Below are positions 54,889-64,000 of a stretch of 64,000 nt of DNA, in pieces. The notes under the pieces are model-generated. The model saw only the letters and a program-made list of their open reading frames with translations. It was not told where the DNA came from and did not search any database. How positions within the stretch are numbered: position 1 is the stretch's first letter; every line of letters begins with the position of its first letter. The translations under genes and the position numbers were made by a program. Source of the DNA: Burkholderia aenigmatica (GTDB taxonomy: Bacteria; Pseudomonadota; Gammaproteobacteria; Burkholderiales; Burkholderiaceae); NCBI RefSeq assembly GCF_902499175.1, contig NZ_CABVQC010000019.1, positions 1-64,000 of the forward strand, read 5' to 3'.

Positions 54889-54954
54889 CGCGGCTCCTGT
54901 CGATGAAAGCCGGCCCGCATGGCACCGGCTGGCCGCCGCGCGCGTGCCGCGCGA

Positions 54955-55896
54955 TCAGCGGACGATCTGGCTCGCCTCGTGCACGAGCTGCGCATAGAGC
55001 GCATGCCGCGACGGTGCGATGCGGCCGTCGGCGACGGCTTCAAGAATCGCGCAGCCGGGTTCGTGCAGGTGATGACAATTATAGAAACGGCAGTCGGCGA
55101 GCAGTGGCCGGAACTCCGGAAAGGCGCGCTCGAGACGGCCTTCCGTCAGATGGTAGAGACCGAATTCCTGGAAGCCCGGCGAATCGATCAGCGCGCCGCC
55201 GCCCTCCAATGGGTAGAGGCGCGTGAACGTCGTCGTGTGACGGCCGCTGTTGAGCGCGGCCGAAATCTCGCGCGTGGCGGCTTCGGCATCGGGAACGAGC
55301 AGGTTCACGAGCGTCGACTTGCCCATCCCGGACTGGCCGAGCAGGATCGTCGAATGCCCGGCGAGGTGCGGCATCAGCTGCGCGCGCGCGTCGTCGGGCG
55401 CGCCTTTCACCGACAGCTCGAGCACGTCGTAGCCGAGCGCGCGGTAGGGTGCGAGGCGCTCGCGCGCGACCGGCAGCGCGGCTTCGACGTCGATCTTGTT
55501 CAGCACGACGAGCGGCTTCAGCTGGTTCGCGTCGGCCGCGATCAGCGCGCGGCCGAGCAGGTCCTCGCTGAAATAGGGCTCGGTCGCGAGCACGATCAGC
55601 AACTGGTCGAGGTTGGCCGCGAACAGCTTCGACTTGAACTGGTCGGAGCGGTACAGCAGGTTGCGCCGTTCGCCGATTTCGACGATCACGCCCTGGTCGG
55701 CCGATGCGAGTTCGTACACGACGCGGTCGCCGACCGCGATATCGCTCTTCTTGCCGCGCGGGAAGCACTGCAGCATCGGGCCGCCGTCGTCGGGCGCGAC
55801 GATGTAGTGGCGCCCGTGCGCCGCGATCACGCGGCCTTCGACCCGTTGCGCGTTCGACGCGCGCGGGGTCGGCTTGCGGGAAGTCGGGCGGCTCAT
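54955..55896 (-). CDS. rsgA: Small ribosomal subunit biogenesis GTPase RsgA
   Basis: 313 residues. Circularly permuted GTPase: OB-fold ([16 protein letters not shown], about 19-90), then G4 [10 protein letters not shown]1 [14 protein letters not shown] and G3 [12 protein letters not shown] in permuted order, followed by the zinc knuckle ([14 protein letters not shown]). Helps 30S maturation. Its ATG overlaps the stop of the M48 protease gene by 4 nt (ATGA), so the pair is coupled. Confidence 0.95.
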   Translation of the reverse strand: MSRPTSRKPTPRASNAQRVEGRVIAAHGRHYIVAPDDGGPMLQCFPRGKKSDIAVGDRVVYELASADQGVIVEIGERRNLLYRSDQFKSKLFAANLDQLLIVLATEPYFSEDLLGRALIAADANQLKPLVVLNKIDVEAALPVARERLAPYRALGYDVLELSVKGAPDDARAQLMPHLAGHSTILLGQSGMGKSTLVNLLVPDAEAATREISAALNSGRHTTTFTRLYPLEGGGALIDSPGFQEFGLYHLTEGRLERAFPEFRPLLADCRFYNCHHLHEPGCAILEAVADGRIAPSRHALYAQLVHEASQIVR

Positions 55897-57152
55897 GCGT
55901 GTTGCAGCAGGCGGTCGATCCGCTGCGACGCAGGCGGATGCGAGTAGTAGAAGGCCGTGTAGACGGGGTCGGGCGTCAACGTCGACGCGTTGTCCTCATA
56001 GAGCTTCACGAGTGCGCTGACGAGGTCCTGCGCGTCGGTCTGGCTGGCCGCGAAGGCATCGGCCTCGAATTCGTGCTTGCGCGACGTGAGGCTGCCGAAC
56101 GGCGTCGCGAAGAACAGGAACACGGGAATCGCGAGGAAGAACAGCACGAGCGCGGCGCCCGCGTTGCTCGTGTCGAGCGACGGCGTGACGCCGAGCCCCG
56201 TGTAGAACCACGTGCGTTGCGCGAGCCAGCCGAGCAGCGCGAGCAGCACGAGGCTCAGTACGAACGACACGAGCATCCGCTTCATCACGTGGCGGCGCTT
56301 GAAATGGCCGAGTTCGTGTGCGAGCACGGCCTCGATTTCCTGGCCGGACAGGCGCGCGAGCAGCGTGTCGAAGAACACGATCCGCTTCGACGCGCCGAAG
56401 CCCGTGAAGTACGCGTTGCCGTGCGCGGAGCGGCGGCTGCCGTCCATCACGAACAGCCCCTTGGCCGCAAAGCCGCAGCGCTTCATCAGCGACTCGATGC
56501 GTGCGCGGAGCGCGTCGTCCTTCAGCGGCTCGAACTTGTTGAAGATCGGTGCGATGAAGGTCGGGTAGATCAGCAGCACGAGCATCTGGAACGCGACCCA
56601 GACGATCCAGGTCCACAGCCACCACAGGCTGCCGGCCTGGTTCATCAGCCACAGCACGACGAACAGCAGCGGCAGGCCGAGCGCGGCGCCGAGCAGCGAG
56701 TTTTTCAGCATGTCGGTGAAGAACAGCCGCTTCGTCATCCGGTTGAAGCCGAAGCGCTGTTCGATCCCGAACTGGCGGTAATACTCGAACGGGACGTCGA
56801 TGACGCCCGTGATCGCGAGCACCGCAGCGACGAGCGCGACCTGCTGCCCGTAGCCGCGGCCGAGCCAGCCGGTGAGCAGCGTGTCGAGCGCGCCGACGCC
56901 GCCGAGCAGCGTGAGACCGATCAGCACGGCCGCGCTGACGACGATCTCGAGCATCGTCAGCCGGGTGCGCTCGACCGTGTAATCGGCCGCGCGCTGGTGG
57001 GCGGTCAGCGGGATGGTTGCGCTGAACTGCGCGGGCACGCCATTGCGGTGCGCCGCGACGAAGCGGATCTGCCGCGACGCGAGCCACAGCTTGGTGACGA
57101 CCATCGCGAGCACGGCGAGCGCGAACAGCAGGGTGAACGAAAAGGGTGACAT
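55893..57152 (-). CDS. M48 family metalloprotease (Ste24/CAAX protease-like)
   Basis: 419 residues from ATG 57152 (TTG 57164 is possible). Zinc site HELGH (about residue 275) with third ligand Glu in [10 protein letters not shown]. Six or seven membrane segments. The length and sequence are closer to Ste24-type proteases than to HtpX. Likely a membrane protein quality-control enzyme. Overlaps rsgA; divergent from orn. Confidence 0.9.
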   Translation of the reverse strand: MSPFSFTLLFALAVLAMVVTKLWLASRQIRFVAAHRNGVPAQFSATIPLTAHQRAADYTVERTRLTMLEIVVSAAVLIGLTLLGGVGALDTLLTGWLGRGYGQQVALVAAVLAITGVIDVPFEYYRQFGIEQRFGFNRMTKRLFFTDMLKNSLLGAALGLPLLFVVLWLMNQAGSLWWLWTWIVWVAFQMLVLLIYPTFIAPIFNKFEPLKDDALRARIESLMKRCGFAAKGLFVMDGSRRSAHGNAYFTGFGASKRIVFFDTLLARLSGQEIEAVLAHELGHFKRRHVMKRMLVSFVLSLVLLALLGWLAQRTWFYTGLGVTPSLDTSNAGAALVLFFLAIPVFLFFATPFGSLTSRKHEFEADAFAASQTDAQDLVSALVKLYEDNASTLTPDPVYTAFYYSHPPASQRIDRLLQHA

Positions 57153-57269
57153 CGAAGGGGCCAAAGGGTTCTATGCGAGAATTATATGTTCTTGCGGACC
57201 GGGCCCGCTGTTGCGATGCCGGCCGCTCGGGCGGCGCCGCGCGCCGTCCGCCATTTTCCAGGATGACTC

Positions 57270-57890
57270 ATGACCGATACCGCCGCTTCCACCAGCCAGC
57301 CCGCGCTCGTGCGCAACGAGTTGAATCTCGTCTGGCTCGACATGGAGATGACGGGCCTCGACCCGGATAACGACCGCATCATCGAGATCGCGGTCGTCGT
57401 GACCAATTCCACGCTCGACATCGCCGTCGAAGGCCCCGTGTTCGCGATCCACCAGAGCGACGAAACGCTGGCGAAGATGGACGACTGGAACAAGTCGACG
57501 CACGGCCGCTCGGGCCTGATCGATCGCGTGCGCGCGTCGACCGTGACCGAGGCGGAAGCCGCTGCGCAGTTGCAGGCATTCCTCGCGCAGTATGTATCGC
57601 CCGGCAAGTCGCCGATGTGCGGCAACTCGATCTGCCAGGACCGCCGCTTCATGGCGCGCTGGATGCCCGAATTCGAGCGGTTCTTCCACTACCGCAACCT
57701 CGACGTCAGCACGCTCAAGGAGCTGTGCCGTCGCTGGCAGCCCGCGATCTACAAGGGCTTCCAGAAGCGTGCGATGCACACGGCGCTCGCGGACATCCAC
57801 GAGTCGATCGACGAGCTGAAGTACTACCGCGAGCATTTCCTGATTCCGGCCGCGTCGGCTTCGGCAGGCGAGTCCGCGCCGGCTGCCTGA
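57270..57890 (+). CDS. orn: Oligoribonuclease
   Basis: 206 residues. DEDDh 3'-5' exonuclease: [22 protein letters not shown] (Asp, Glu), [16 protein letters not shown] (Asp), and [17 protein letters not shown] (His, Asp). It clears 2-5 nt RNAs and pGpG from c-di-GMP. The c-di-GMP link may matter for the VpsR-type activator 4.4 kb on. Convergent with mog. Confidence 0.97.
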   Translation: MTDTAASTSQPALVRNELNLVWLDMEMTGLDPDNDRIIEIAVVVTNSTLDIAVEGPVFAIHQSDETLAKMDDWNKSTHGRSGLIDRVRASTVTEAEAAAQLQAFLAQYVSPGKSPMCGNSICQDRRFMARWMPEFERFFHYRNLDVSTLKELCRRWQPAIYKGFQKRAMHTALADIHESIDELKYYREHFLIPAASASAGESAPAA

Positions 57891-57906
57891 GCAGGCCGGC
57901 ACGCGC

Positions 57907-58527
57907 TCAGCGCGGTGCGCGTTGAGCGCTTTTCGGCCGGAACGCCGCGACCACCGCGGTGTCGGTCTCGATGTACGGGCCGCCGATCAGGTCGATGCAG
58001 TAGGGCACCGCGGCGAAGATGCCGGGCACGGTCGACTTGCCGTCGGCATCGCGCAGCCCTTCGAGCGTTTCCCGGATCGATTTCGGCTGGCCGGGCAGGT
58101 TGATGATCAGCGCCGCATGGTCGGCCGTCTCGCGGATCACCGCGACCTGCCGCGACAGGATCGCGGTCGGCACGAAATTCAGGCTGATCTGCCGCATCTG
58201 TTCGCCGAATCCCGGCATTTCCTTCGTCGCCACCGCCAGCGTGGCCTCGGGCGTCACGTCGCGGCGCGCGGGGCCCGTGCCGCCCGTCGTCAGCACGAGG
58301 TCGCACCCGGCGACGTCGACGAGCTCGGCGAGCGTGGCGGAGATCGTGGGCGCATCGTCCTGGATCAGGCGCGTTTCGGCGCGCCACGGCGACACCAGCG
58401 CGCCGGCGAGCCACTCCTGCAGTGCGGGAATGCCTTTGTCCTCGTAGACACCCGTGCTCGCGCGGTCGCTGATCGACACGAGGCCGACGACGAGCTCGTC
58501 CGGGTGGTTACGCTTCGTCGTCGTCAT
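57907..58527 (-). CDS. mog: Molybdopterin adenylyltransferase
   Basis: 206 residues from ATG 58527. MogA/MoaB fold: [41 protein letters not shown], and [13 protein letters not shown]. It adenylates molybdopterin before Mo insertion, so it supplies cofactor for molybdoenzymes such as the formate dehydrogenase in this window. It starts inside the 3' end of darP (20-nt overlap). Confidence 0.95.
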   Translation of the reverse strand: MTTTKRNHPDELVVGLVSISDRASTGVYEDKGIPALQEWLAGALVSPWRAETRLIQDDAPTISATLAELVDVAGCDLVLTTGGTGPARRDVTPEATLAVATKEMPGFGEQMRQISLNFVPTAILSRQVAVIRETADHAALIINLPGQPKSIRETLEGLRDADGKSTVPGIFAAVPYCIDLIGGPYIETDTAVVAAFRPKSAQRAPR

Positions 58528-59113
58528 GGTCGTCTCCGGCGTCGTCCGCCGCTTCGTCGTCCGCATTGGACGTGCCGCCAGCGGTCTTGATCCACTGGAA
58601 CAGCTCGCGGAAATAGCGCGGCGGCTTGCCTTGCTGCGCTTCCTTGCGTGCGTTGCGGATCAGCGTGCGGCCTTCCTGGATATCGGCTTCCGGGTGCTGG
58701 CGCAGGAATTCGGTCAGCGCGTCGTCGCTCGCGAGCAACTGTTCGCGCGTGCGTTCGATCCAGTGCAGGCGGGCCGTCGCGGCCTTGTTCACGCCGCGTT
58801 GCGCGTCGAGCGCGGTGCGCAGCGCGGCCGTCTCGTCTTCGGTCAGCGAGCGCATCACGCGGCCGACGTACTGGAGCTGGCGGCGCTTGCCTTCGTGATC
58901 GGTGATCCGGCGGGCCTCACGAACGGCGTCCGCGAGACTTTCGGGCATCGGCATGCGTTTCAGCGCGTCTTTCGGCAGATCGACAAGGGCCTGGCCGAGC
59001 ACCTGCAGCTCGTGCATCTCGCGCTTCAACTGGGATTTGCTGGGGCGATCGTAGCCATTGTCGTCGTCTTCGACGGCATGCTCGATCGGCTGGATTCGGG
59101 TTTTGCGTGTCAT
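58508..59113 (-). CDS. darP: Ribosome-associated protein DarP (YjgA, DUF615)
   Basis: 201 residues from ATG 59113; ATG 59122 would add three. [24 protein letters not shown] and LQYVGRVMR are the DUF615 signatures; helical, basic protein bound to the 50S precursor. The acidic C terminus ([17 protein letters not shown]) is typical of Burkholderia homologues. First gene of darP-mog, divergent from pmbA. Confidence 0.95.
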   Translation of the reverse strand: MTRKTRIQPIEHAVEDDDNGYDRPSKSQLKREMHELQVLGQALVDLPKDALKRMPMPESLADAVREARRITDHEGKRRQLQYVGRVMRSLTEDETAALRTALDAQRGVNKAATARLHWIERTREQLLASDDALTEFLRQHPEADIQEGRTLIRNARKEAQQGKPPRYFRELFQWIKTAGGTSNADDEAADDAGDDHDDDEA

Positions 59114-59240
59114 GGACGGCATTGTATCGCGCCGCGGACACCCCAAGCTTGTCGGTGTCCGGCCCCGGACCTTGCTATGATCGCGGGATACGCAACATTT
59201 TGAACATGCGGGCGCCCGCCCGCCACCGGATATCACGACG

Positions 59241-60611
59241 ATGGCAGCCAATCTCGACGTACAAGCGCGCTATTTCCCGCACACGCAGGACCAGCTCAAA
59301 GAAATCGCCTCGGACATCCTTCGCCATGCGAAGGCGCTCGGCGCGACGGACGCCGCGACCGAAATCTCCGAGGGCGACGGCCTGTCGGTGTCGGTGCGCC
59401 GCGGCGAAGTCGAAACGATCGAGCACAACCGCGACAAGATGGTCGGCGTGACCGTGTTCATCGGCAAGAAGCGCGGCAATGCGAGCACGTCGGATTTTTC
59501 GCCGGGCGCGATCAAGGATACCGTCGCCGCCGCCTACAACATCGCGCGCTTCACGGCCGAAGACGAGGCGGCCGGTCTCGCCGAGGCCGAGCTGCTCGAA
59601 ACCGACCCGCGCGACCTCGATCTGTACCACCCGTGGGCGCTGACGGCCGACGAGGCCGTCGAGCTCGCCCGCCGCGCGGAAGACGCCGCATTCGCGGTCA
59701 GCCCGCAGATCCGCAATTCGGAAGGCGCGAGCGTGTCGGCCCAGCATTCGCAGTTCGTGCTCGCGACGTCGCGCGGCTTCCTGTCCGGCTACCCGTATTC
59801 GCGCCACTACATCGCCTGCGCGCCGATCGCGGGCAGCGGCCGTCACATGCAGCGCGACGACTGGTATTCGTCGAAGCGCAGCGCGATCGATCTCGCGGCG
59901 CCCGAAGCGGTGGGCCGTTACGCGGCCGAGCGTGCGCTTGCGCGAATGGGCGCGCGCCGTCTCGACACCCGCAAGGTGCCCGTGCTGTTCGAAGCACCGC
60001 TCGCGGCCGGCCTGCTCGGCGCGTTCGTGCAGGCGGTGAGCGGCGGCGCGCTGTACCGCAAGACGTCGTTCCTCGTCGACAGCCTCGGCAAGCCGGTGTT
60101 CGCACCGCACATCCAGGTCGTCGAGGATCCGCACGTGCCGCGCGCGATGGGCAGCGCACCGTTCGACGAGGAAGGCGTGCGCACGCGTGCGCGCAGCGTC
60201 GTCAAGGACGGTGTCGTCGAAGGCTACTTCCTGTCGACCTATTCGGCGCGCAAGCTCGGTACGCAGACCACCGGTAATGCAGGCGGCTCGCACAACCTCG
60301 CGCTGCGCAGCTCGAACACGCAGGCGGGCGACGATTTCGACGCAATGCTGAAGAAGCTCGGCACCGGCCTGTTGCTGACCGAGCTGATGGGGCAGGGCGT
60401 GAACTACGTGACGGGCGACTATTCGCGCGGCGCGGCGGGCTTCTGGGTCGAGAACGGCGTGATCCAGTATCCGGTCGAGGAAATCACGGTCGCGAGCACG
60501 CTGCAGGAAATGTTCCGCCATATCGTCGCGATCGGCGCCGATTCGATCGTGCGCGGCACGAAGGAAACGGGCTCGGTGCTGATCGAGCAGATGACGATCG
60601 CCGGGCAGTAA
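59241..60611 (+). CDS. pmbA: Metalloprotease PmbA (TldE)
   Basis: 456 residues. TldD/PmbA family: N-terminal [25 protein letters not shown] and C-terminal [23 protein letters not shown] are conserved. PmbA is the partner of the HExxxH-bearing TldD, which is not in this window; together they mature microcins and degrade CcdA. The pmbA-darP divergent pair is common across proteobacteria. Confidence 0.96.
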   Translation: MAANLDVQARYFPHTQDQLKEIASDILRHAKALGATDAATEISEGDGLSVSVRRGEVETIEHNRDKMVGVTVFIGKKRGNASTSDFSPGAIKDTVAAAYNIARFTAEDEAAGLAEAELLETDPRDLDLYHPWALTADEAVELARRAEDAAFAVSPQIRNSEGASVSAQHSQFVLATSRGFLSGYPYSRHYIACAPIAGSGRHMQRDDWYSSKRSAIDLAAPEAVGRYAAERALARMGARRLDTRKVPVLFEAPLAAGLLGAFVQAVSGGALYRKTSFLVDSLGKPVFAPHIQVVEDPHVPRAMGSAPFDEEGVRTRARSVVKDGVVEGYFLSTYSARKLGTQTTGNAGGSHNLALRSSNTQAGDDFDAMLKKLGTGLLLTELMGQGVNYVTGDYSRGAAGFWVENGVIQYPVEEITVASTLQEMFRHIVAIGADSIVRGTKETGSVLIEQMTIAGQ

Positions 60612-60641
60612 GCGGCGCGCGGCATCGGCCGCCATCAAACG

Positions 60642-60678
60642 AAAAAGCCCGACCGGCGTGAGCCGGTCGGGCTTTTTT
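60642..60678. terminator. Bidirectional intrinsic terminator of pmbA and folA
   Basis: Perfect 16-bp stem AAAAAGCCCGACCGGC / GCCGGTCGGGCTTTTT with loop GTGA. Confidence 0.95.
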
Positions 60679-60694
60679 CATTGTGCGCGACGCG

Positions 60695-61195
60695 TCAGCC
60701 GCGCTTGCGCGCGTAGACGACGAACGCATAGCCGAACGTGTTCGGCGCGGCCGCCTGGTGCGCATCGCGCGACACTTCCTGCCAGTGCGCGGCGTCCGGC
60801 GCCGGGAACGACGCGTCACCGTCGAAGTCGGCATCGATCTCGGTGACGACCAGCTTGTCGGCGAGGGCGAGGCCTTCCGTGTAGAGTTGCGCGCCGCCGA
60901 TCAGGAACGCTTCGGGCACCCCGTCGCGTGCGGCGAGCGCGAGCGCGTCGGCGAGCGACGTGACCGTGTCGCAGCCGTCGAAGCGGCGCGTCGCGTCGCG
61001 CGTGACGACGATATTGCGGCGGCCCGGCAGCGGCCGGCCGATCGACTCGTGGGTCTTGCGGCCCATCACGATCGGTGCGCCCATCGTCGTGCGCTTGAAG
61101 AAGGCGAGATCCTCGGGAAGTTTCCAGGGCAACTGGTTGTCGCGGCCGATGATGCCGTTGCGGGCACGCGCGACGATCAGGGTCAACGTCGTCAT
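60695..61195 (-). CDS. folA: Dihydrofolate reductase
   Basis: 166 residues from ATG 61195. [29 protein letters not shown] (substrate Asp/Glu, Trp), [16 protein letters not shown], and [10 protein letters not shown] are family signatures. It regenerates tetrahydrofolate after thyA action and is the trimethoprim target. Upstream codons to 61366 are Arg/Ser-rich and non-coding. No clear ribosome binding site is seen. Confidence 0.96.
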   Translation of the reverse strand: MTTLTLIVARARNGIIGRDNQLPWKLPEDLAFFKRTTMGAPIVMGRKTHESIGRPLPGRRNIVVTRDATRRFDGCDTVTSLADALALAARDGVPEAFLIGGAQLYTEGLALADKLVVTEIDADFDGDASFPAPDAAHWQEVSRDAHQAAAPNTFGYAFVVYARKRG

Positions 61196-61467
61196 GAAGG
61201 TCGGGGAGAGGAAAACCGGAATGGCGCCGATTCTACCGGAACGGCGGCGGGTGCCGGTTCCGGACGCGCGCATCCGTCTTTCTGCGCTGCGCGCCGCGAC
61301 GCTCGAAGCAATGCGTCGCGGCGATGGAATGAATAAAAAGAGTGCCCGCCGGGGGACGGAGCACAAAACCGTTTCGTGTTGCGAGATCGATGATGCGGGC
61401 TCTGACCGATGCGGTCAGGTCTGCTCAAATCAATATGTCATCCTTATCAAATGGGTCGGCCGATGCA
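61196..61467. other. 272-bp gap upstream of folA
   Basis: Holds the folA promoter, not resolvable by eye, and a short hairpin CTGACCG-ATG-CGGTCAG (61400-61416). No gene supported. Confidence 0.5.
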
Positions 61468-61794
61468 TCACTGACGCGTCGTGCCTTGCGTGGTGCCTTC
61501 CATCGCGTGCTGCACGTCGCCCGGCTGCGGTACCGGGAGCGGCATCGGTAACAGGGGCGGCGGCGGGATCTCGTCCCACAGCGTCACGAAAGTCCTGCCG
61601 GCCGGCAGCGGTTGCGGTGACGACACGGTCACGATGCCGAACCCGTTGACGTGCTGCATGTCCGGCGCGTTTGCCGCAAGCAGCATGGCGCGATCCGGAT
61701 TCGTGCTTTCGTCTGCGCGGACGGGCGTGGGCGGGCCGGCGGCCGCGACCGCAATGGCCATCGGCACGAAAGAAAGTAACAGATGTTTTCGCAT
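61468..61794 (-). CDS. Small exported Pro-rich hypothetical protein
   Basis: 108 residues. Signal peptide (MRKHLLLSFVPMAIAVAAAG, cleavage near VRA, about 27). Mature part: DESTNPDRAMLLAANAPDMQHVNGFGIVTVSS then a Pro-rich stretch (PPPPLLPMPLPVPQP). GGAG lies about 9 nt upstream of ATG 61794. No recognised domain. Confidence 0.65.
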   Translation of the reverse strand: MRKHLLLSFVPMAIAVAAAGPPTPVRADESTNPDRAMLLAANAPDMQHVNGFGIVTVSSPQPLPAGRTFVTLWDEIPPPPLLPMPLPVPQPGDVQHAMEGTTQGTTRQ

Positions 61795-62298
61795 GGTCGC
61801 TGTCTCCGACGGTTTTCATATTCAGCGAAATGCATGCCATCGCGCCGGGACCATTGTCGAGACTGCGATTCGTGCGCAAGCGTTGCGAATTGTGTCGAAA
61901 AACGGCTGAAAATGTTTCAGGCCTGAAACGAGGGGGCTCGGGAATACTGCGGATTCAATCGATACGCTTCAAGGACGAAAATCGCCGCATGTGTTGATGG
62001 CAGAGCGTATCGCTGCGCGGGGGCTATGTGCAGACGATTGACATGCATCGACCTCCTGAGCGATTCGGCCGCATCGCCCACCGCGCTGAAATCGGATTGT
62101 CGTATTCAGTGCCTATAACCAAGCTGTCTGGATCACAAAATAACTGGACGCGAGATAAGCGCCATCATGCGAGGCTTTGTCGTCGCCGCGCATCGGCATG
62201 GCGAATCGAGCCACCTTTGGCTGACCCGATTCGATCCTTTTCGCACGTGACGTGGCGTGCACGGCAATCGTTAGACGGTTGATGAACGGGGTGAGCAT
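61795..62298. other. 504-bp control region before the sigma-54 activator
   Basis: Less GC-rich than its neighbours; no coding evidence. Contains the palindrome at 61914-61929. I did not find a convincing -24/-12 sigma-54 promoter. Confidence 0.5.
61914..61929. promoter_or_regulatory. 16-bp perfect palindrome, operator candidate
   Basis: GTTTCAGGCCTGAAAC, self-complementary, between the small exported protein gene and the sigma-54 activator gene, with no T tract, so not a terminator. Confidence 0.45.
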
Positions 62299-63696
62299 AT
62301 GGGAGCCGATCAGCGGCACGTGATCTACTATTCGCGCGAACCGAACGACGCGTTGCGCGGCCATTTCGACGAATGCGGTTGGCGTGTCGATCTCGCGGAG
62401 ACCGTGCGAGATGTACGGCGCGTCGTGCAGCATGGTGTCGCAACGGCCGGGCTGCTCGATTTTTCGCCGGGCTTCAAACCCTCGGACCTGCGCGAACTCG
62501 AATCCTGTCTGAGCATTCAGCACATCGGCTGGATCGCGGCGACGCGCCGCGGCCAGTTGCAGGACGCTACGCTGCGTCATCTCATTCGCGATTACTGTTT
62601 CGACTACGTGACGATGCCGTACGAGACGTCGCGGATCGTCGAGACCGTCGGTCATGCGCACGGCATGGTCGCGCTGACCGAACCCGTCGCGCCGCCCGTC
62701 GGCACCGGACGCAGCGAAGGCGAAATGGTGGGGACCTGCGATGCGATGCTCGGGCTCTTCAGGACGATTCGCCGCGTCGCGGCCACCGACGCGCCGGTGT
62801 TCATCTCGGGCGAATCGGGTACGGGCAAGGAGCTGACGGCGGTCGCGATTCACGAGCGTTCGTCGCGCGCGCAGGCGTCGTTCATCGCGATCAATTGCGG
62901 TGCGATTCCGTCGACGCTGCTGCAGGCCGAGTTGTTCGGCTATGAGCGCGGCGCATTCACCGGCGCGAACCAGCGCAAGATCGGCCGCGTCGAGGCCGCC
63001 AACGGCGGCACGCTGTTTCTCGACGAGATCGGCGACCTGCCGCTCGAAAGCCAGGCCAGCCTGCTGCGCTTCCTGCAGGAAGGCAAGATCGAGCGGTTGG
63101 GGGCCCACGTGTCGGTGCCCGTCGATGTGCGCGTGATCTGCGCGACGCACGTGGACATGGAAGCGGCACTGCGCGAAGGGCGGTTCCGCGAGGATCTGTA
63201 CCATCGCCTGTGCGTGCTGAAGATCGAAGAGCCACCATTGCGTGCGCGCGGCAAGGACATCGAGGTGCTCGCGCGGCACATGCTCGAGCGTTTCAAGGGC
63301 GACGCGCATCGTCGCCTGCGCGGCTTTTCCCCTGACGCGGTCGCGTCGCTGTACGGCTATTCATGGCCGGGCAACGTGCGCGAGCTGATCAATCGCGTGC
63401 GCCGCGCGATCGTCATGTCGGAGGGCCGGATGATCACCGCGGCCGATCTCGAGCTGAACGACTTCGCGACGCTCGCGCCCGTGTCGCTGCTGGAGGCGCG
63501 TGAGGCGGCCGAGCGGCAGGCGATCGAGCAGGCGCTGTTGCGTCATCGGGGCCGTTTCGCGGATGCGGCGCGCGAACTCGGCGTGTCGCGCGTCACGCTC
63601 TACCGGCTGATGTGCGCGCACGGCATGCGCGATCGCGGCGACACGCTGGCAGGGTTTTCGGCGCCGTTGCCGGAGCTTCCTCACCACGCTTGCTAA
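62299..63696 (+). CDS. Sigma-54-dependent activator with VpsR-type N-terminal domain
   Basis: 465 residues. N-terminal about 130 residues resemble the VpsR receiver-like domain ([22 protein letters not shown]). Central AAA+ domain (about 145-380): Walker A GESGTGKE, sigma-54-contacting GAFTGA loop (in [14 protein letters not shown]), Walker [13 protein letters not shown], and R-finger-rich [14 protein letters not shown]-terminal Fis-type HTH ([19 protein letters not shown]). With GAFTGA intact it should act on RpoN promoters. VpsR in Vibrio cholerae and BerB in Burkholderia cenocepacia are c-di-GMP-responsive relatives controlling exopolysaccharide; that this is one is inference. Confidence 0.85.
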   Translation: MGADQRHVIYYSREPNDALRGHFDECGWRVDLAETVRDVRRVVQHGVATAGLLDFSPGFKPSDLRELESCLSIQHIGWIAATRRGQLQDATLRHLIRDYCFDYVTMPYETSRIVETVGHAHGMVALTEPVAPPVGTGRSEGEMVGTCDAMLGLFRTIRRVAATDAPVFISGESGTGKELTAVAIHERSSRAQASFIAINCGAIPSTLLQAELFGYERGAFTGANQRKIGRVEAANGGTLFLDEIGDLPLESQASLLRFLQEGKIERLGAHVSVPVDVRVICATHVDMEAALREGRFREDLYHRLCVLKIEEPPLRARGKDIEVLARHMLERFKGDAHRRLRGFSPDAVASLYGYSWPGNVRELINRVRRAIVMSEGRMITAADLELNDFATLAPVSLLEAREAAERQAIEQALLRHRGRFADAARELGVSRVTLYRLMCAHGMRDRGDTLAGFSAPLPELPHHAC

Positions 63697-63737
63697 AATT
63701 GGCGGGTACGGCCGCCCTCGCGGCCGAAGGAACCCGC

Positions 63738-64000
63738 ATGAAACAGTACCTCGATCTCGTTCGTACCATTCTCGATACCGGCACCTGGCAGGAGAACCGC
63801 ACGGGGATCCGCACCATCAGCATGCCGGGCGCGATGCTGCGTTTCGACCTGCAGCAAGGCTTCCCGGCCGTGACGACCAAGAAGCTGGCGTTCAAGTCCG
63901 CGATCGGCGAGCTGGTCGGCTTCCTGCGCGCGTCGCGCAGCGCGGCCGATTTCCGCGCGCTTGGCTGCAAGGTGTGGGACGCGAACGCGAACGAGAACGC
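63738..64000 (+). CDS. thyA: Thymidylate synthase (3' end outside window)
   Basis: 87 codons visible. [38 protein letters not shown] has the phosphate-binding Arg in RTGIRT. Makes dTMP and dihydrofolate, which folA recycles. AAGG lies about 8 nt upstream; the leader contains a hairpin CGGCCGC-CCTC-GCGGCCG (63709-63726) next to the ribosome binding site. Confidence 0.95.
   Translation, partial: MKQYLDLVRTILDTGTWQENRTGIRTISMPGAMLRFDLQQGFPAVTTKKLAFKSAIGELVGFLRASRSAADFRALGCKVWDANANEN

Noticed and set aside
1..64000. Phage, plasmid, CRISPR or transposon islands
   Set aside because: No transposase, integrase, repeat array or marked composition shift was seen; the gene set is core chromosomal throughout.

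Overview
The window is high-GC core chromosomal DNA that, by protein sequence and gene order, comes from a Burkholderia, most probably the Burkholderia cepacia complex, main chromosome. The case rests on gene order and families (gyrA-serC-pheA-tyrA-aroA-cmk-rpsA-ihfB-lapA-lapB-ugd-hldA-hldD; fdsGBAD; DUF4148, DUF2968 and DUF2059 exported proteins). Species is inferred from recall, not from a search. No insertion sequence, prophage, CRISPR array, rRNA or tRNA was seen; the only RNA gene is tmRNA.

Layout. 1-8.2 kb: the 3' part of a peptidase C26 amidotransferase, a DUF2968 coiled-coil exported protein, a Pro/Thr-rich membrane protein, a CitA-like citrate symporter, a TPR-glycosyltransferase-like protein and an FAD monooxygenase. 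8.2-14.7 kb: the NAD-dependent molybdenum formate dehydrogenase operon fdsGBAD on the minus strand, divergent from its probable regulator fdsR. 14.8-19.3 kb: two small exported proteins, tmRNA, gph, ubiG and an OmpA-family protein. 19.3-35.9 kb: a long plus-strand run of housekeeping genes covering DNA supercoiling (gyrA), serine and aromatic amino acid synthesis (serC, pheA, tyrA, aroA), cmk, rpsA, ihfB, and envelope assembly (lapA, lapB, ugd, hldA, hldD, comEA-like). 36-50 kb: cysM, mltB, an HDAC-like amidohydrolase, a lipase, the methionine importer metNIQ, etfBA, dadA with its divergent Lrp regulator, an SOS-controlled radical SAM gene, a TM2 protein and a PQQ-type sugar dehydrogenase. 50.3-54.5 kb: rpsP-rimM-trmD-rplS, nudL and a CobD-like protein. 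54.6-64 kb: a DUF2007 protein, rsgA, an M48 protease, orn, mog, darP, pmbA, folA, a small exported protein, a VpsR-type sigma-54 activator and the start of thyA. folA and thyA, partners in folate and dTMP metabolism, lie about 2.5 kb apart.

The most useful observations: (1) a textbook LexA box inside a 14-bp-arm perfect inverted repeat overlapping the -10 of a PA0069-family radical SAM gene; (2) a two-ended scar of an acyl-CoA dehydrogenase gene after etfBA, only its first about 11 and last about 17 codons remaining; (3) a strong intrinsic-terminator hairpin in the metNIQ leader, ending just before the metN start, which has no evident ribosome binding site; (4) absence of the aminotransferase gene hisC/hisHb from the aromatic supraoperon and of fdsC/fdhD from the fds operon; (5) several palindromic operator candidates. 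Start codons were reassigned where upstream in-frame reading is clearly non-coding; three genes probably start with TTG and one with GTG.
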